Below, one piece after another: positions 35,701 through 47,859 of a stretch of 64,000 nt of DNA. Positions within the stretch are counted from its first letter, which is position 1, and each line of letters opens with the position of its first letter. The translations under genes were made by a program, and so were the position numbers. Source of the stretch: Neoscytalidium dimidiatum (taxonomy: Eukaryota > Ascomycota > Dothideomycetes > Botryosphaeriales > Botryosphaeriaceae); assembly GCA_037367355.1 (NCBI GenBank), contig CM074699.1:2728001-2792000 (forward strand), read 5' to 3'. The notes below the pieces were generated by a model. It searched no databases. It had not been told where the DNA came from and worked only from the letters and a program-made list of their open reading frames with translations.

Positions 35701-37361
35701 GCGGCGTCTCCCAACTCCGGGAACGGGCCCTTGGGAATTTTAAACCTCGAGTCAAGAAAATTAAGATGAAATTTTGGCCATAGGGTTTTATAATGGACTC
35801 AAATCCAGGCTAGAAACTCTCCGAAGTTTGGTTTTGTTTGCTCATTCATAGATTTGTAAGCCTCTCTGCCAGGTACGCATGCATCAGAATTGCAGCCGTC
35901 CTTCAGTCTGCGCAACTCTGGTCTCAAGAATGATAATCGCCTGGTGTCAGAATTTCAACAGTAAGTGCAAATTATTTGCTTGCGTTCAAGTCCGATTTGA
36001 GCACTCAGGCTGTTTACTAACACATAATCCTAAAAAAAGACAAATAAAACTAAAACGAGAAAAGTATAGGCATGTATAGGCCTATCCATATCCCGCCTCA
36101 CTGCATTTCTAGCGAACCAGCCGTTATCCTCTACCTCGAACATACCGCGCCCACGTCGCTCGTCAGTAGGGGAAAAAAAAAAACGCACCTACCAACGCCC
36201 AACAGCCGCGGAGATACCGCGCCTCCCTCCGCATCTCCAAGCGAAAACCCTCACGACGACCATTCATCCGGAACTCATGACCCGTACAGCAGTCCCCAAT
36301 CAAACAAAGTCTTGTTTCTTCCACGGAGATAACACCCCGACAAAAAAAATAAAAATAAAAAAGGACGTCTAGACACAAACACACGACAGCCCGCACGCCT
36401 ATCGCAACGCATGGTCCAATCAAGCAACCCGGCGGGCGCGCGGCACCGCCCGCACAACATCACCCGCTCCCAACTCCCCTCCCCCACGTGCTAACCTCCA
36501 CGTTTTCTACAACCCCGCCACGCTGTGACCTCACTTCCCAACAGCGCCACATTTCGCGCATATCGTCACGCGTCTACGACGGGGGGGAGGAAATAATTAG
36601 GATCACCAGCAAGAGCCGAGGCCAGCCGCGAGAAAGAGAGAGACATCATAGGCGGGTCAAGGAGGAACGACGCTACGACTGACGCGCCGTTGACGTTGAA
36701 GTGGGCGCCGATCCCCATGATCAACCCCCGGGGAGAGTGAAAAGGGCGGCTGCGGCTATCAGTCGAATCTAGATCTGCCGTTGCCGATGGGAAAAAGTGA
36801 GTACAGTAGTGAGGGTACCGACGCATCGGTGTTTGGGGAAGAAGAGAGAAGTAGGCTGTGACGTAATGCCTACCCACCCACCCGTCCGCAACTCCGATGG
36901 TGCTCCAGAATTTCGATTGGTGAGCTTTTGAGGTCGAAAGACACTGATGCGCTGTTTTTCGCTTCTACACTCATTTGATGGAAGGTGTACGAGAAGCCGG
37001 TCGAAGAGTCACGAATGCGTGGCATGCAAAGTAGTTGAACAGGTATTAGAAGATCTTCATTTCTCGCAGGTAGGAATTTCTACGAGGAAAAGGGTAATCA
37101 TACGTGGTGGGGGAATCGTGTGAAGCTTGTTTGTGAAATGTATGAGCAAGCATTAGAGGGGGTGTAGTAGTTTCTTCGGGATGTATGAGATGGGGGTCAT
37201 GAACATATGACCACAACATCTAAGAGGTGTAATTTTTTCTTCTTCCACATGTTCGGGTTGTCATTGCCGAACCAAATTCTGTCCTCCTCGTCGAATATTC
37301 AAAATGAAAAAGCCCAGTCCCAAACTTTAACCGTCTACAAACGCCATATCCAAGGTGGCAT
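32717..37361. other. Long gene-poor stretch
   Basis: 4.6 kb without a supported gene. There are several homopolymer runs (T at 32948-32971 and 35438-35450, A at 34827-34837 and 36173-36183). The longest ORF, minus 33618-34121 (167 codons), is glutamine-rich and matches nothing I know. The right end is the 3' flank of the glutamine synthetase gene. Unannotated non-coding RNA or weakly conserved short genes remain possible. Confidence 0.45.
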
Positions 37362-38967
37362 TTACGCCGACTTGGCCTCGAGCTCAGCAGTCTCCTGAGC
37401 CTTCTTGGCGACATCGGCACCCTCGACCTTGCCGCAGAGGGTCTCAACCATGATACCAGTGACCTGGTAGGGGTCGGCGTTCGAGGCAGGGCGGCGGTCC
37501 TCGAAGTAGCCCTTGCCCTCAGCAGCGACAGAGCGAGGAACACGGACGGAGGAGCCACGGTTGGCCACACCCCAGGTGAACTTGTCGTACGACGAAGTCT
37601 CGTGCTTGCCGGTCATACGGAGCTGGTTGTCCTCACCGTAGACGGCCATGTGCTCCTTTTGCCTGATGGCGAGCTTCTCCATGGCGGCCTCGATGTGCTT
37701 CATGCCGCCCTCGGCACGGATCTCGGCGGTAGAGACATTGGTGTGGAGACCGGCACCGTTCCAGTCGCCAGGGATGGGCTTGGGGGCGAAGGTGACCTTG
37801 GCGCCAAACTCCTCAGCGACACGGTGGAGGATAAATCTGGAGATCCAGAGCTGGTCGCCCACTAGTGAAGCTGTTAGTGATAGAAAGGGGGATCATCGGA
37901 ACTATGTTACGTACTGTCGATGCCGGTGCAGGGGCCGACCTGGTACTCCCACTGAGCCGGCATGACCTCGGCGTTGGTACCGGAGATGTTGATGCCAGCG
38001 TACAAGCAGGCCTTGTAGTGAGCCTCTACGATGTCACGGCAGAAGACCTTGCCGGTGCCGACACCGCAGTAGTAAGGACCCTGGGGACCGGGGAAACCGC
38101 CCTTGGGCCAGCCGTACGGCCAGCCGTTGATGTCGAGCAGAGTGTACTCCTGCTCGAGACCGAACCAGAACTCGTGCTTCTTGTGGGCCTCCATCACGAT
38201 GGCGGCATCGTGGCGGTAGTTGTAGGGGTTGGGCTTGCCGTCGGCACCCCAGGTCTCGCACATGACGAGGACATTGTCGCCGAGACGGAAGGGGTCGGGG
38301 TAGAAGGCAACAGGGCGGAGGTAGACATCGGAGTTGTCACCGGGGGCCTGACCTGTCGACGAACCGTCGAAGTTCCACTCGGGAAGATCCGACACGCTCT
38401 CGGGCTTCTTCTTGAGAGTCTGCGGGCGGAGGGATGGTCAGCGCGAAATTCCCGGAACGCGGTGAGCGCGAACAGGATCGAGGTGGGTGGGGTGTTGGCG
38501 CACGATCCCGCCCGATCCTCGCGACTCCAATGAGGCGCGGGTCAGCGGGAAAGTGGCGCCGCCTTCTTATCGTGCAGCACCGCAGCGATAAGGACGAAGG
38601 CAGGCGGGCAGCGGCAAACCACCAGGTGCCGCGTCACACGGCAGCCAGCGGAGCTGTGCGCAGCAGCGGGCGCAGGCGGGGGCGGGCAGCGGCAGGATCT
38701 GGGAATTGAATTGACTCACCCTGCACTTCGAGCGAACGCCGTTGGAGCCGTCAATCCAGACGTACTCGGCGATGATGGAGCCCTTCTGGGGCAGCTTGAG
38801 GTACTTCTCAAGCTGTGCAACACGTCAGCGGGGGCGCAACCTCAGCGCGCGGGGAAATGCAGCTTACGTTGGCGGTGTTGGAGACGATTGATGACTCGGC
38901 CTGGGGGCTTCAGTTAGAATCAGGCAGTCCTGCAAAAACAAAGGCGTGGAGCACGCGGACGCACCAT
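37362..38967 (-). CDS. glnA: Glutamine synthetase (GSII type)
   Basis: Transcript order: 38967-38965 (just ATG), 38900-38868, 38812-38720, 38419-37915 and 37861-37362, 377 residues. It starts [17 protein letters not shown]. Hallmarks of eukaryotic GS are [20 protein letters not shown], the catalytic [25 protein letters not shown], and [10 protein letters not shown] with [12 protein letters not shown]. The enzyme makes glutamine from glutamate, ammonia and ATP in the cytosol and is central to nitrogen metabolism. The start-codon-only exon is required: GTGCGT follows the ATG directly, CTAAC and CCCCCAG precede the second exon, and no other ATG lies in frame. The 300-bp intron 38420-38719 is long for this genome and carries paired GATA sites. 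The tail [20 protein letters not shown] is a bit longer than in many fungal GS. Confidence 0.97.
38566..38592. promoter_or_regulatory. Paired inverted GATA sites in glutamine synthetase intron
   Basis: CTTATCG and CGATAAG form a 7-bp inverted repeat with a 13-bp spacer. Both match HGATAR, the site of AreA-type nitrogen GATA factors. They lie inside the 300-bp intron after codon 43. Binding is inferred from the motif and the host gene. Confidence 0.5.
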
Positions 38968-39600
38968 GGTGACTGGAATGTGCGGGGCTGGCTCGGGAGG
39001 GCAAGCTGTGGAAATTGGAGTGTTTTTGTTGGAGCGAGAGACGGCGGACGGCCTGTCTGCACGGAACGGGGGGGAATGAGGGGAAAAAAGGGTTGTGATG
39101 GTGAGCGTGGTTTGGGCGGCGGCGCGGATGTTTAAAAGGCAGCGCGAGCGGCGTCAGGGTTTCCTGCCCTGACGCCCACACGGGCACTGCCCACTGCCCA
39201 CGGCGCGCATCGCAAGGGCTCCACGCAGCAGCACAATCCCAGCCCAGGCCTTGACACCGATCCAGTCCACTCGAGCCACCGCCCGGCCAGGCACGGCCCC
39301 CCCAGCCAATCACTATTTTGTCTTTGACGACGATATCGCGTGCGCGCCCTCCGCTATCTCTACCCGCCCTACGGCTGCCCACTGCCGACGGCGAGAGCCC
39401 CGCCGCCATGACTACCGCGCGTTGAGCTCTTTGTCGCAGCAGCGCTGTCGTCCCCAGACCAGCCGTCGTAGGCGCTGACCGCTGACCGCCGTGCCGCGGG
39501 CGCTGCAAGGATTGCTCGTTCCCGGCAGGGTTGGACGAGGAATCCGCCGGGGTGGATGTGCGGGCTGGGGACCTGCAGCAATACCAAGCCGGACGGTGAC

Positions 39601-39735
39601 TTATCTGCGGCCGTGCTCATCGCCTGGCACTGGGACCCATCTCCCCAGCAGCAGTGGCAGGCTGGCAGCGCATCTCGCGCGCGCCGCGTCGTGTCGTGTC
39701 GTGTCGTGTCGTGCCATCCCATCAGATAGGCTATC
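39601..39735. promoter_or_regulatory. GATA-type sites upstream of glutamine synthetase
   Basis: TTATCT (39601-39606, AGATAA on the minus strand) and the inverted pair GATAGGCTATC (39725-39735) lie about 640-770 bp before the start codon. Another CTTATCG is at 40426-40432. They suggest nitrogen regulation, known for this gene in other fungi. Confidence 0.4.
39687..39713. repeat. GTGTC pentanucleotide microsatellite
   Basis: Four perfect GTGTC units with partial copies at both ends. Confidence 0.9.
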
Positions 39736-42438
39736 CTACCCAGAATAGCACCCCGCCGGCGGCCCAGCTCCTGTGCCGCATCCACAACGGCCGCATCCGC
39801 CGCCGCGGCAGCAGCAGCAGCAGCAGCAGTGGTGAGTGCTCAGGATCGCGCAGCAGAAGAAGGGCATCTGTTCCCGAGCTCGCCCCCATCGTGCGCGCCG
39901 GGTGACGATGCGGCTTTTTACAGAGTTCGCGACGTACCCCGCAGAAGATTGGCTCGTCACAGCCAAGCGTCCAGGATGTTCTGTGGGCTGCCCGCCGCCG
40001 GGCTCAACGCGCATTTTTTGCTTTTCCATGCGCATGCTGGACGACCCCACGCCCGCCTTCTGTCCTGTCTGCGTCTTGTCGCGCCCTCCGCCCTCACTCC
40101 ACGGCGTATGCCTGCCCTCCGCGGCGCGCGCGGGCTGAGGCGGCCATCGCTCGTCAGCCGCCTCTGCCTCTGCCTCTGCCTCTGCCTTCGCCACCGTGTG
40201 GCTGTCGACAGCACAACACAACACACAACCACGGCTCCCTCCCTGCGGCTGCGTCCCGTATGGCCTGAACCAAAACACTCACACGCCCGATGTCAACCGG
40301 GTCGCGTCGCCGCAGCAGCAGCACGAGCCTCCCCGCTGCCTCGCCGGCGCAGCGACTTCGGCAAGCACACACCCCAACACGCACCCAAGGCTGGCTGGCT
40401 CACGGCCAAGCTCAGGGTCTGTCGCCTTATCGCGCCCCCCTATTGGCCTGCTCGCCAGCGATGACAAAGAAAACCTCTGGCCGGCCGGCTAAACGCGGTT
40501 CGGGAAGATCGGCGCTGATTCACTCTCTCCCGAATCCACACTTTGGTGCGCGCGTCGGGCGTTCTGGTCGCCGCATTGGAACGACGCTCTCTATTCTTGT
40601 GCTCAACCATGGCGCATGGTCCGCCGCCAGAGCCGCCAGAGCGCCATGGTTGCCACTGCGTCGTCTGACTGGCGTTATTGTTACACATCGCCGCCCTCCG
40701 AGCCCCTCGAATAGGGGCCGCGTGCTCTTGTCAATAGAGGCTAAGAAATAGGCCACTTACGTTTGACCCAGCCTTTAACGCTTGACCGGCCGAGGCCAGC
40801 CCTCCTTTTTTCCGAGGCCTCGCCGCCAGCGGTGTCGGACACGGAGGCCAGGACTAAGATCAACGGCCTGTTCCATTGCTCTTACGCGTGTCTTTCATGG
40901 GCGGGCAGCGGCGGCGCGGCGGATGGACGCGCGCTGCACCGCTCTTTCGGGCGCAGCTTCCATGGCGAGCGGCTGGTGTTCCAGAAGCTTTTGGGGCGCG
41001 GGCACAGACGCGAAAACTGGCCGGAGCCGCCGGCCTCTCCACACCCGCTCCAGCCACGATGCCTCCCGTAAACTCCCGCTCCATCTGCACTCCGGATTTT
41101 CGTCTGGCAGTGCGCATTAGGGAAAGCACATCAGCCTCAACGCTCTGGGCAATCGCCCTACTCCGCTCCGCTCCCGTCTCGCTAAGCCCCTGCGACACGC
41201 TCGGGGACGCTCTGTGGAGAATGATTGCGCGATGTCGCTGTTCCCGCTGTGCATCCGTTCAGGGGTGTCCAGAGGGCTAGGAGGGACACCTGCTCTTTGT
41301 CCACCACAAAAATAACCTTTTGTCACTTTCGGAACAAGGCGATGCCCCCCCGGTCGCAAAGCCCCTGCTCCTGGTTAAAGGGCGACGACAAACTGCTCAG
41401 ACGGCAATGGAAACTCAATCGACCCCAGCTTCCTCGCTTACACCTCCCAATACTCCACCTGCCTGCTAATTGCACATGTCCGACAGCTTGTTCCTACTCC
41501 TGTCGACCATCCAGCCTATCCGAAAGCGTTCCTGAAAATCCGCCTTCCCGGGCGGTCCGCTCCCGGCGTGGGCCGGACCCATCATAGAGGTTGTCGGCTT
41601 CCAGGGCCTAGCCTTCTTCGAGTTCTGGACTGGGCAGGGTCAGGCCTGACATGTACGCCGAGTGATAAGCTTTTCCCACCCTTTTTGGGGGTCCACGCCC
41701 GCTGTACGCCGTGTCACTACGACGGACGGTGGCGGTGTCGCTTACACGCTTTCTCAAACAGAGCTGTATGCGGAGTCTCATTCACTTCTGATTAGTCGTG
41801 GATGCACGCGACCTCTTACTATCTCTTGCGATCTTCACCCAGAGCACTCAACGCTCACCGACTTCGGTGGAGCCATCCGGACTCGGAGCTCCAGGTGGGG
41901 ACAAGAGTGCTCCTACCCCTCTACATATACTCTTGACGCCCACGCGTAGTTCACTTCTTGCTCAACTGACCTTTGCTTCCTGGTACCTTGCCGGCTTTCT
42001 GTAGATCAACCTTTTTCCAGACCACAGCCTATATTGCCTCGCTTAATGAACCTATCACAGTAAGTCCAAGCTTATCTCGACACCCCAGGGACAGATCAAT
42101 CATGTCCGTCATACGCCCGCTACATCACGTCACTTTCGGATAAATGATGATTGAAACAGCCTGTCGAAATGTCGTGACGGCTCAGACAAAATGCTAAAAT
42201 ACCAATAACTCCTCCAATGCTTTGTGCTTTAACCACTCAGAAATGCCGCTACGCTATGCTTGTGCAAGAGGGGGAAAAAACTTAAACCAGACGCTCCGAG
42301 TTCTCAAGAACTGCTCGTAATCAATATACCCACATCTCCGCCGCTCACAAAGTTCTCCTGCAACCAATTTTCTCAAGCCAAAAGAACCTCCCAAAACGCA
42401 AAAAAACGTCTTTTTGTCGGAAAAGGAAAGAGTAGCTC

Positions 42439-42981
42439 TCACCGCCCCCGATTCATCCCGCCCGACTTTCCTCCTCCTCCTCCTCCTCCTCCATCCATCG
42501 TCCCTATCTCTCCTCCCCCCGGCTGCCGCCGCCGCCGCTTACTCGCACACGCACCGCACTCGACCCCGTCGCTAGCGACGCCCAAGTCGTCCGGAAAGTC
42601 GCACGGGAAAATGGTCGCGACGGCCATGGCCGACGCAGAGGTGCTGGTGATCGAGGGGCGGACCGTGGTGGCGGCGACGGGGCGGGGGAAGTAGCCCCAT
42701 TGGGAGGAGGGAGTGCTCGCCGTTGCGGTGGCGGCTGTGGTGAGGGAGGGCGGAGAGGAAATGGTGGCGGTGGTCGTGATGAGTGAGAGGGTGGGACGGG
42801 TTGGAGGGGAAGGGGGAGGAGCAGGAGGAGGGGAAGGAGATGCTTCCGGAGGTGGAAGAGGAAGAACGGCAGGTAAGCAGACGCGCACCCGCCGCGCGCG
42901 CACGCACGGCTCGCCGACGAAGCGCGGGCGGGCGGACCAGTGGCCGCAGGGCCGGTGGAAGACGGACTCGAGTTGGCACAT
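42439..42981 (-). CDS. Hypothetical Cys/His-containing small protein
   Basis: A minus-strand frame of 180 codons. The N-terminus MCQLESVFHRPCGHWSARP has a C...H..CGH pattern like small fungal proteins with putative zinc ligands, and the later part has VECGACASKRRRR, another CxxC near a basic run. The middle is Pro/Ser/Thr-rich and may be an intron: GTGCGC after the RARR codons and CTCACCACAG before GCCGCCACC are possible sites. The C-terminal glycine run (MDGGGGGGGG) is low complexity. I do not recognise the family. Codon use is GC-rich like the region, so a chance ORF is possible. Confidence 0.4.
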   Translation of the reverse strand: MCQLESVFHRPCGHWSARPRFVGEPCVRARRVRVCLPAVLPLPPPEASPSPPPAPPPSPPTRPTLSLITTTATISSPPSLTTAATATASTPSSQWGYFPRPVAATTVRPSITSTSASAMAVATIFPCDFPDDLGVASDGVECGACASKRRRRQPGGGEIGTMDGGGGGGGGKSGGMNRGR

Positions 42982-45678
42982 CTGCTTTTGGGATACGGAT
43001 GGCTCTGAGTGACTAGTCCTTCGAGCTTCTCTCTTGTGCTTCTCCGTCTCCTTTCGTTGTGTTTATTTCTTCCCCCCCTTCTTCTCTCCGACCCTGCTCG
43101 GCAAGGGTATTTTGCTTTGCGCTCTGTCGGTGCAACTACGTCCCGCGTAGCTGATGACTATCTTCGGATTCTTCTGTCCGTGCAGCCCAACTTAGGGCAC
43201 TGAGCGGAGAGGGCTCAGAAGAAGCCGAGAAGGGTCCAGAGATGGAAGCAAGAAGGAATTCCTCGAGTACGCGCGAGGATGAGCGAGGGTCTTAAGCCAG
43301 GCGTGGGTATTGAGCAGACATTGTTTAGGGGCAACGCTGATTAGCAAGTCATGAACAGGTGGAATTGTCTGTATTAGACTGAACAATGTGCACAGAAGGC
43401 AAACAATGTCTTTGTCTGTGGCTGTGTGGAGTATCAACTTCTCCGCCGCGTAAGCCTTCTTTTTTTTTTTTTTTTTTTTCCTGTCAAAGCTGGACGGGAT
43501 GGCTCATCGACCTATCAATCTTTGTTGATGTATCTCCTGGAAGTTCGCTAGATAGAATACCCAAGTTTGATATGATTGGCGTAATCGAGTAGTAGAGGCA
43601 TTGATCATAGCCAAACAATGTCCTGGATTACATCGGTAAAGAGGATGTCTCTTTGTTCGGGAATGTGGCTACCCTACGTATTGAGGGAGACACGTCTTTG
43701 AACAATGCACACAGAGCATTTAGACACGGGTCAGTGCAGCGGGGAATGGGAAAGACCTCCGAAGAGGTAAGTGTCAAGGTGAAAAGGAGAGAAGAGTTAT
43801 TGAACACTCCGGAGCAATTGCATCTACGTCAAAATATAACATGCGAAATCAGTAAAAACATCACTGTTCAGCCTTTTTGAGATACCTTATCGAAGCGCCT
43901 CTTGACTTTTTACTTCCCGTAGGATTTGAGGTTCCGTTTTTGAGTGTCGACCACACCTCGCTCTTGGCGCAGTTGAAAAAGTATAGTATCATTGCATCAT
44001 TTTCAGCATTAGTGTTCCGCATCTGAAACGGCCTATCAAAGTGTAGTGAACAACACCAGACCGGTTTTATGGGAATAAGCTACCTCGTGAAAGAACTTGT
44101 GGCTTCAACTCCGAGTAGCTAAAAATAGAAGTGAACGAAGAGGACAGAATAAAACTAGGCAGCACAGAGAAGGAAAGCAAAGATATGGCCTTACTCAGAG
44201 GAAGCTATCACCTACACAGGGAAGGGGTTTGGAAACAGGAATCATAAGTCTCTCAAAATCTTCCACGCGAAATGTAATCACAGAAAGCTTGCTGAGACTT
44301 GAGAGAAGGTGAGTACCCGGCCAATATCATGGAGCGCCACAGCCGCAGGGAACCTCTCTAGCACAACAAAAAGCGCGCCATCAAGGAACCTCACAATGAG
44401 AGCCTCGCTGTAGGCGGTCAATTTAAGGCCATCAATGACATCACCACGAACAGGGCTCCAGATCTTGATTCAGCATGCGTCGGAGGACTTCCGTGCAGGG
44501 TTCGGCAGCCCACAGGGTTTCCGAGACGCACCGTTTGCTCCTTCGATTGATTGGAAAGCAGCCAAACCGTTGGATTGCGCCCCAGCCTCCGGCACGCGGC
44601 CTGCGCCGTTCGCCCTTGAGAGACATGAGACGAGTATCGCATCCTCAAATATAGCGCAGCGTCGCGCAGAGCCATGCGCCTCTCCGCGTGTACGACATGG
44701 GCCCGAAAACTCAGCATCGAGCGGCCGACGTCGACGGCGCGAGCAAAGCAGGCTCAACACGTCGCCGCACCGCGTTGTTGAGGGCAGCAGCGCCCGTTTC
44801 GACTACGTGCGCGCTTCGTCCGCCGTCGACTGAGGTCGACGTAGTGCGGCCAATCAGTCGTCGCGATGGTACATGCTCCGACCCGGCACCGGTAGCACGC
44901 TCGCGTCCCGTCCGCCGTCGCACGCAGATCTCTTGCTGTGTGCGGCGCAGCATCTAATGCGCTGCGCGGCCGAGCCAGGCGTCCGGCTGGGCGACCGACT
45001 GACTCCCTTCTTCAGTCTAGGCGATCAGCGCACCTCTTAATAGCAGGTTGGGGATAAGCGCTTTTTTTTTTACGGCGCGCAGCCATAGCGCCATTCGTTC
45101 GTTGGATTTGTGCCGCGTCTATTTTCTTTTTTTTTTGCCGTCCGATCGCGGGTCGGTAACCGGGTTTTTGATCTCATCGCGCTGTCGAACGGAAATGGCG
45201 CGATTGACGGGTAGAGGAAAAGAAAAAAAAAAAGTTCGGAGATTTAGGGAGCGCGAGACCCAGTCCCTATAACACCCCACATTATTGTTCTCGCTCCGAC
45301 AGTATGTGTTTGGATCTTGAATGAGATCGGGAAAAACCAACGTTGGAACTATTTTACGCATGTCAGATTTGAAATCGAAACATTGGCTGCGACGATGTGT
45401 ATTTGTTGTTTTATGAAATTGAGTGGTGATGCTGCAGAAAGATTGAAAGAGGTGAGTAGGAAAAGGCCGAGAGTGTCGAAAGAGACGAGGTCACGTGCAT
45501 GTTCGGTCTCGCATCTGCTGGCCGATGATATAAGGCTTCTAGAACGTCATGATTATTTGAAGGCTTCTCGCGGGAAGTATGGCGCGGTTGACGGGGGAGA
45601 TCGACCCGGCAGGAAGGGTTGTCGGACAGATGTTGACGTTGCATGCATGCAGACAGGAAAGTTTGAGGCCAGAGTGAG

Positions 45679-45734
45679 GGTTGGAGGCAGGGTCGGAGGC
45701 AGGGTCGGAGGCAGGGTCGGAGTCAGGGTCGAGG
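45679..45734. repeat. 12-bp tandem repeat
   Basis: About four and a half units of GGTCGGAGGCAG with one or two changes (first unit GGTTGG, fourth GGAGTC). Confidence 0.9.
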
Positions 45735-46938
45735 GATCATCGGCAGGCAAGAAAGTTTCGCGCTCTTTTTCTTCATGTCGAGGCAAGAAAAGCTACCGGC
45801 GGAGCGGCGCATGCTATGGGAAGGTGAGTCGGCAAGTGGGGACTGCTTTGGACAGATGAGGAAGCAGTTGTAGTGCATCACTTGGGGCATGACTTGTGCG
45901 CCCATGTCTCAAGGCGGTGGCTTGAGGTTTCCGGTATAGGAAGTGGGAGCGTGTTTCAGTTCATGCATCCTGAGGCAGACACCATCGGCCACGAACCTCG
46001 ACGGGAAATCCTTAGGTAAGTCGAGGCCGCTCGTATAGGTCTTCTGTCGGCACACGCCGTGGAGGGCGGCGGACTGTGTTGGGCCGGCAATCGGGCCATT
46101 TTGCCGGCCGGAAGCAGCGATTATGGCTGAGGTGGATGGTCGTGGCTTGCTCAGCACGACGATGCGAGACCGACAGCATCGCACAGATGCGCGCGACCAC
46201 GTGGGAGGCTTGTCTTGGGGCGGCGGTCTTTTGACGCCGGTGGCTTGCGCGGGCGAGTATGAAGAAGTGCTTGCTTGGAGCACGGGCAGCACCCTTCCAC
46301 GTGGGGAGGGGAGCAGTGCGAGCGCATAGGCAGAGTCTGACTCGAGCGGGTCGTCGGAGCAGAGGCAGCCAGCTTGGCGAACGGTCGATCGCTTAAATTA
46401 CTGAGAAACACAAATATTCGTGTCGTCAGCACGGGGAGGGTGGCTCGACTGGTGAGGGGCAAAAGCTACAACACACTGGTCTGCCCACGCGCTTCTCGCG
46501 GCCGGGCTGGCCGACGACGCTATCAATGGTGAAGCTTCCCCAGGGGCAGCAGCAAGGATTTGGGCATGCGCGGACGGACAGGCTCAGCTCCAATTCGCCT
46601 ACGCCGAAGGCAGATCTCCCGAAGCGTCGATCCGGGCGGTGGGCATGGGCACGAATGGGAGGGCTAGATGCAAACGGGCGTTGGCCGCGCGCCGCCATTC
46701 GCTGCACTAGTGGAGCGCGCCCTCGGTTCCGCCGCTGCTGGGTGGTGGTGGTGATGGTGGTGGTGCTGCTGCCATCCCGGCTGCGTTCTCGATGTCGTTG
46801 CGGGAAGACCTTGCGAAGGTTGCGGCTATGGGGGGGCGGCGGTCGGGCACGATGCCATGCAGAAGCAGTTTCAGCGGTCGTGCACGTCGCGGGTTGATGG
46901 GGCGCTGTGCTGCGCCGTACCTGAGCCCGTACCAACCG

Positions 46939-46940
<2 letters not shown>

Positions 46941-46980
<40 letters not shown>
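46941..46980. repeat. GCCTGT hexanucleotide repeat
   Basis: Almost seven perfect GCCTGT copies, upstream of the large gene at 47860. Confidence 0.9.
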
Positions 46981-46981
<1 letters not shown>

Positions 46982-47859
46982 CTGTGCCGCCTGGCGACCG
47001 ACCGGCCGGCCCTGCAGTCGCGCGTCCATCCACGGTAAGACGATGGCTCTGCTCTAGCACAATTGAGCTAGAAACAGTGCGCCTAGCTGCCGCCGCTATC
47101 TCAAGTGCGCGCGCACGCAGCTCTCTCGCTCTCAGGAGTCGTCGCGCGCACGCCGAGCTACTGCGCAGCTCTCCAAATTTCCCACTATCGCCGGCCAGCG
47201 CATTGAGGCCCATCCTGTCCTCGCCTTCTCTCTCTCTCTCTTCTCTCTCCCTCCGCGCCTGCGTCTGGCTGCGTCTGCTCTGCATCTGCTGCTGCTGGCT
47301 CTCTCCGGCGCGCGTGCTGCACCCTGGTCCCTCCGAGCGCTGCATCCCGCGACCCGCCAGTCCCTTCCCGGCCGTGTGCCTGTGCCTGTCCTGTGCCATA
47401 CGGGATACCGATCGACGCGGGGGTAGCGGCAGCATCCCCTCGAGCAGAGGCCCGACCTTGTCCCCCCCGAGTCCGCTTCTCCTACGCCTCAAGCGACAGA
47501 GCTGCTGCAGCACGCTTCCCGCCCCGACCTGCCAGTTGCCAATTGTCGTCGCCGCGGCTGCCAGGAAGCCATGCGAGCCTAGTCGCCCTCAAAACCTCCC
47601 CGAGTCGCTCGCTTCTCTCCCGTCCGTCCTCTCGTTCCGCCCCAGACACCCCCTGTCCGCTGTCCGCAGCCCGCAGCCCGCAGCCCGCAGCACGACCGAC
47701 CCATCCAACCTGTGCGACCGCGCTCCCCACGCCAACACCGCCAGCCCTGCCGGCAATTGAGCCGCCATTGCGCTGTCGCACCGTGTCGCGCCGCCGTTGA
47801 AATACCCCAATTCCTCCCCAGCGCCTCGAGCGCCCGCGCATTCCACCTCGTTCCGCGGA

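Larger units (their letters stand above)
38968..42438. other. GC-rich intergenic region with microsatellites
   Basis: About 3.5 kb upstream of glutamine synthetase. Many overlapping ORFs in all frames reflect high GC. No domain or splice pattern supports a gene. Simple repeats occur at 39687-39713 (GTGTC), about 39810-39830 (AGC) and about 40160-40189 (GCCTCT). Confidence 0.5.
42982..47859. other. Long GC-variable intergenic region
   Basis: 4.9 kb with no supported gene. It has a 22-nt poly-T at about 43459-43480, a 12-bp tandem repeat (45679-45734) and a hexamer repeat (46941-46980). The long plus-strand frame 46792-47760 and the minus frame 46707-47513 are GC-driven and repeat-rich. The last several hundred bases probably form the promoter and a long 5' leader of the gene at 47860. 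Confidence 0.45.

Noticed and set aside
39829..40464. 211-codon plus-strand ORF upstream of glutamine synthetase
   Set aside because: Overlaps several equally long frames, contains microsatellite-coded Leu/Cys repeats, and has no family resemblance.
45317..45859. 180-codon plus-strand ORF with VGGRVGG repeats
   Set aside because: The repeat comes from the 12-bp tandem repeat; the remaining part has no motif.
46707..47760. Long overlapping frames on both strands (minus 46707-47513, plus 46792-47760)
   Set aside because: Driven by GC content and the GCCTGT repeat; no conserved motif. More likely the promoter and leader of the gene at 47860.
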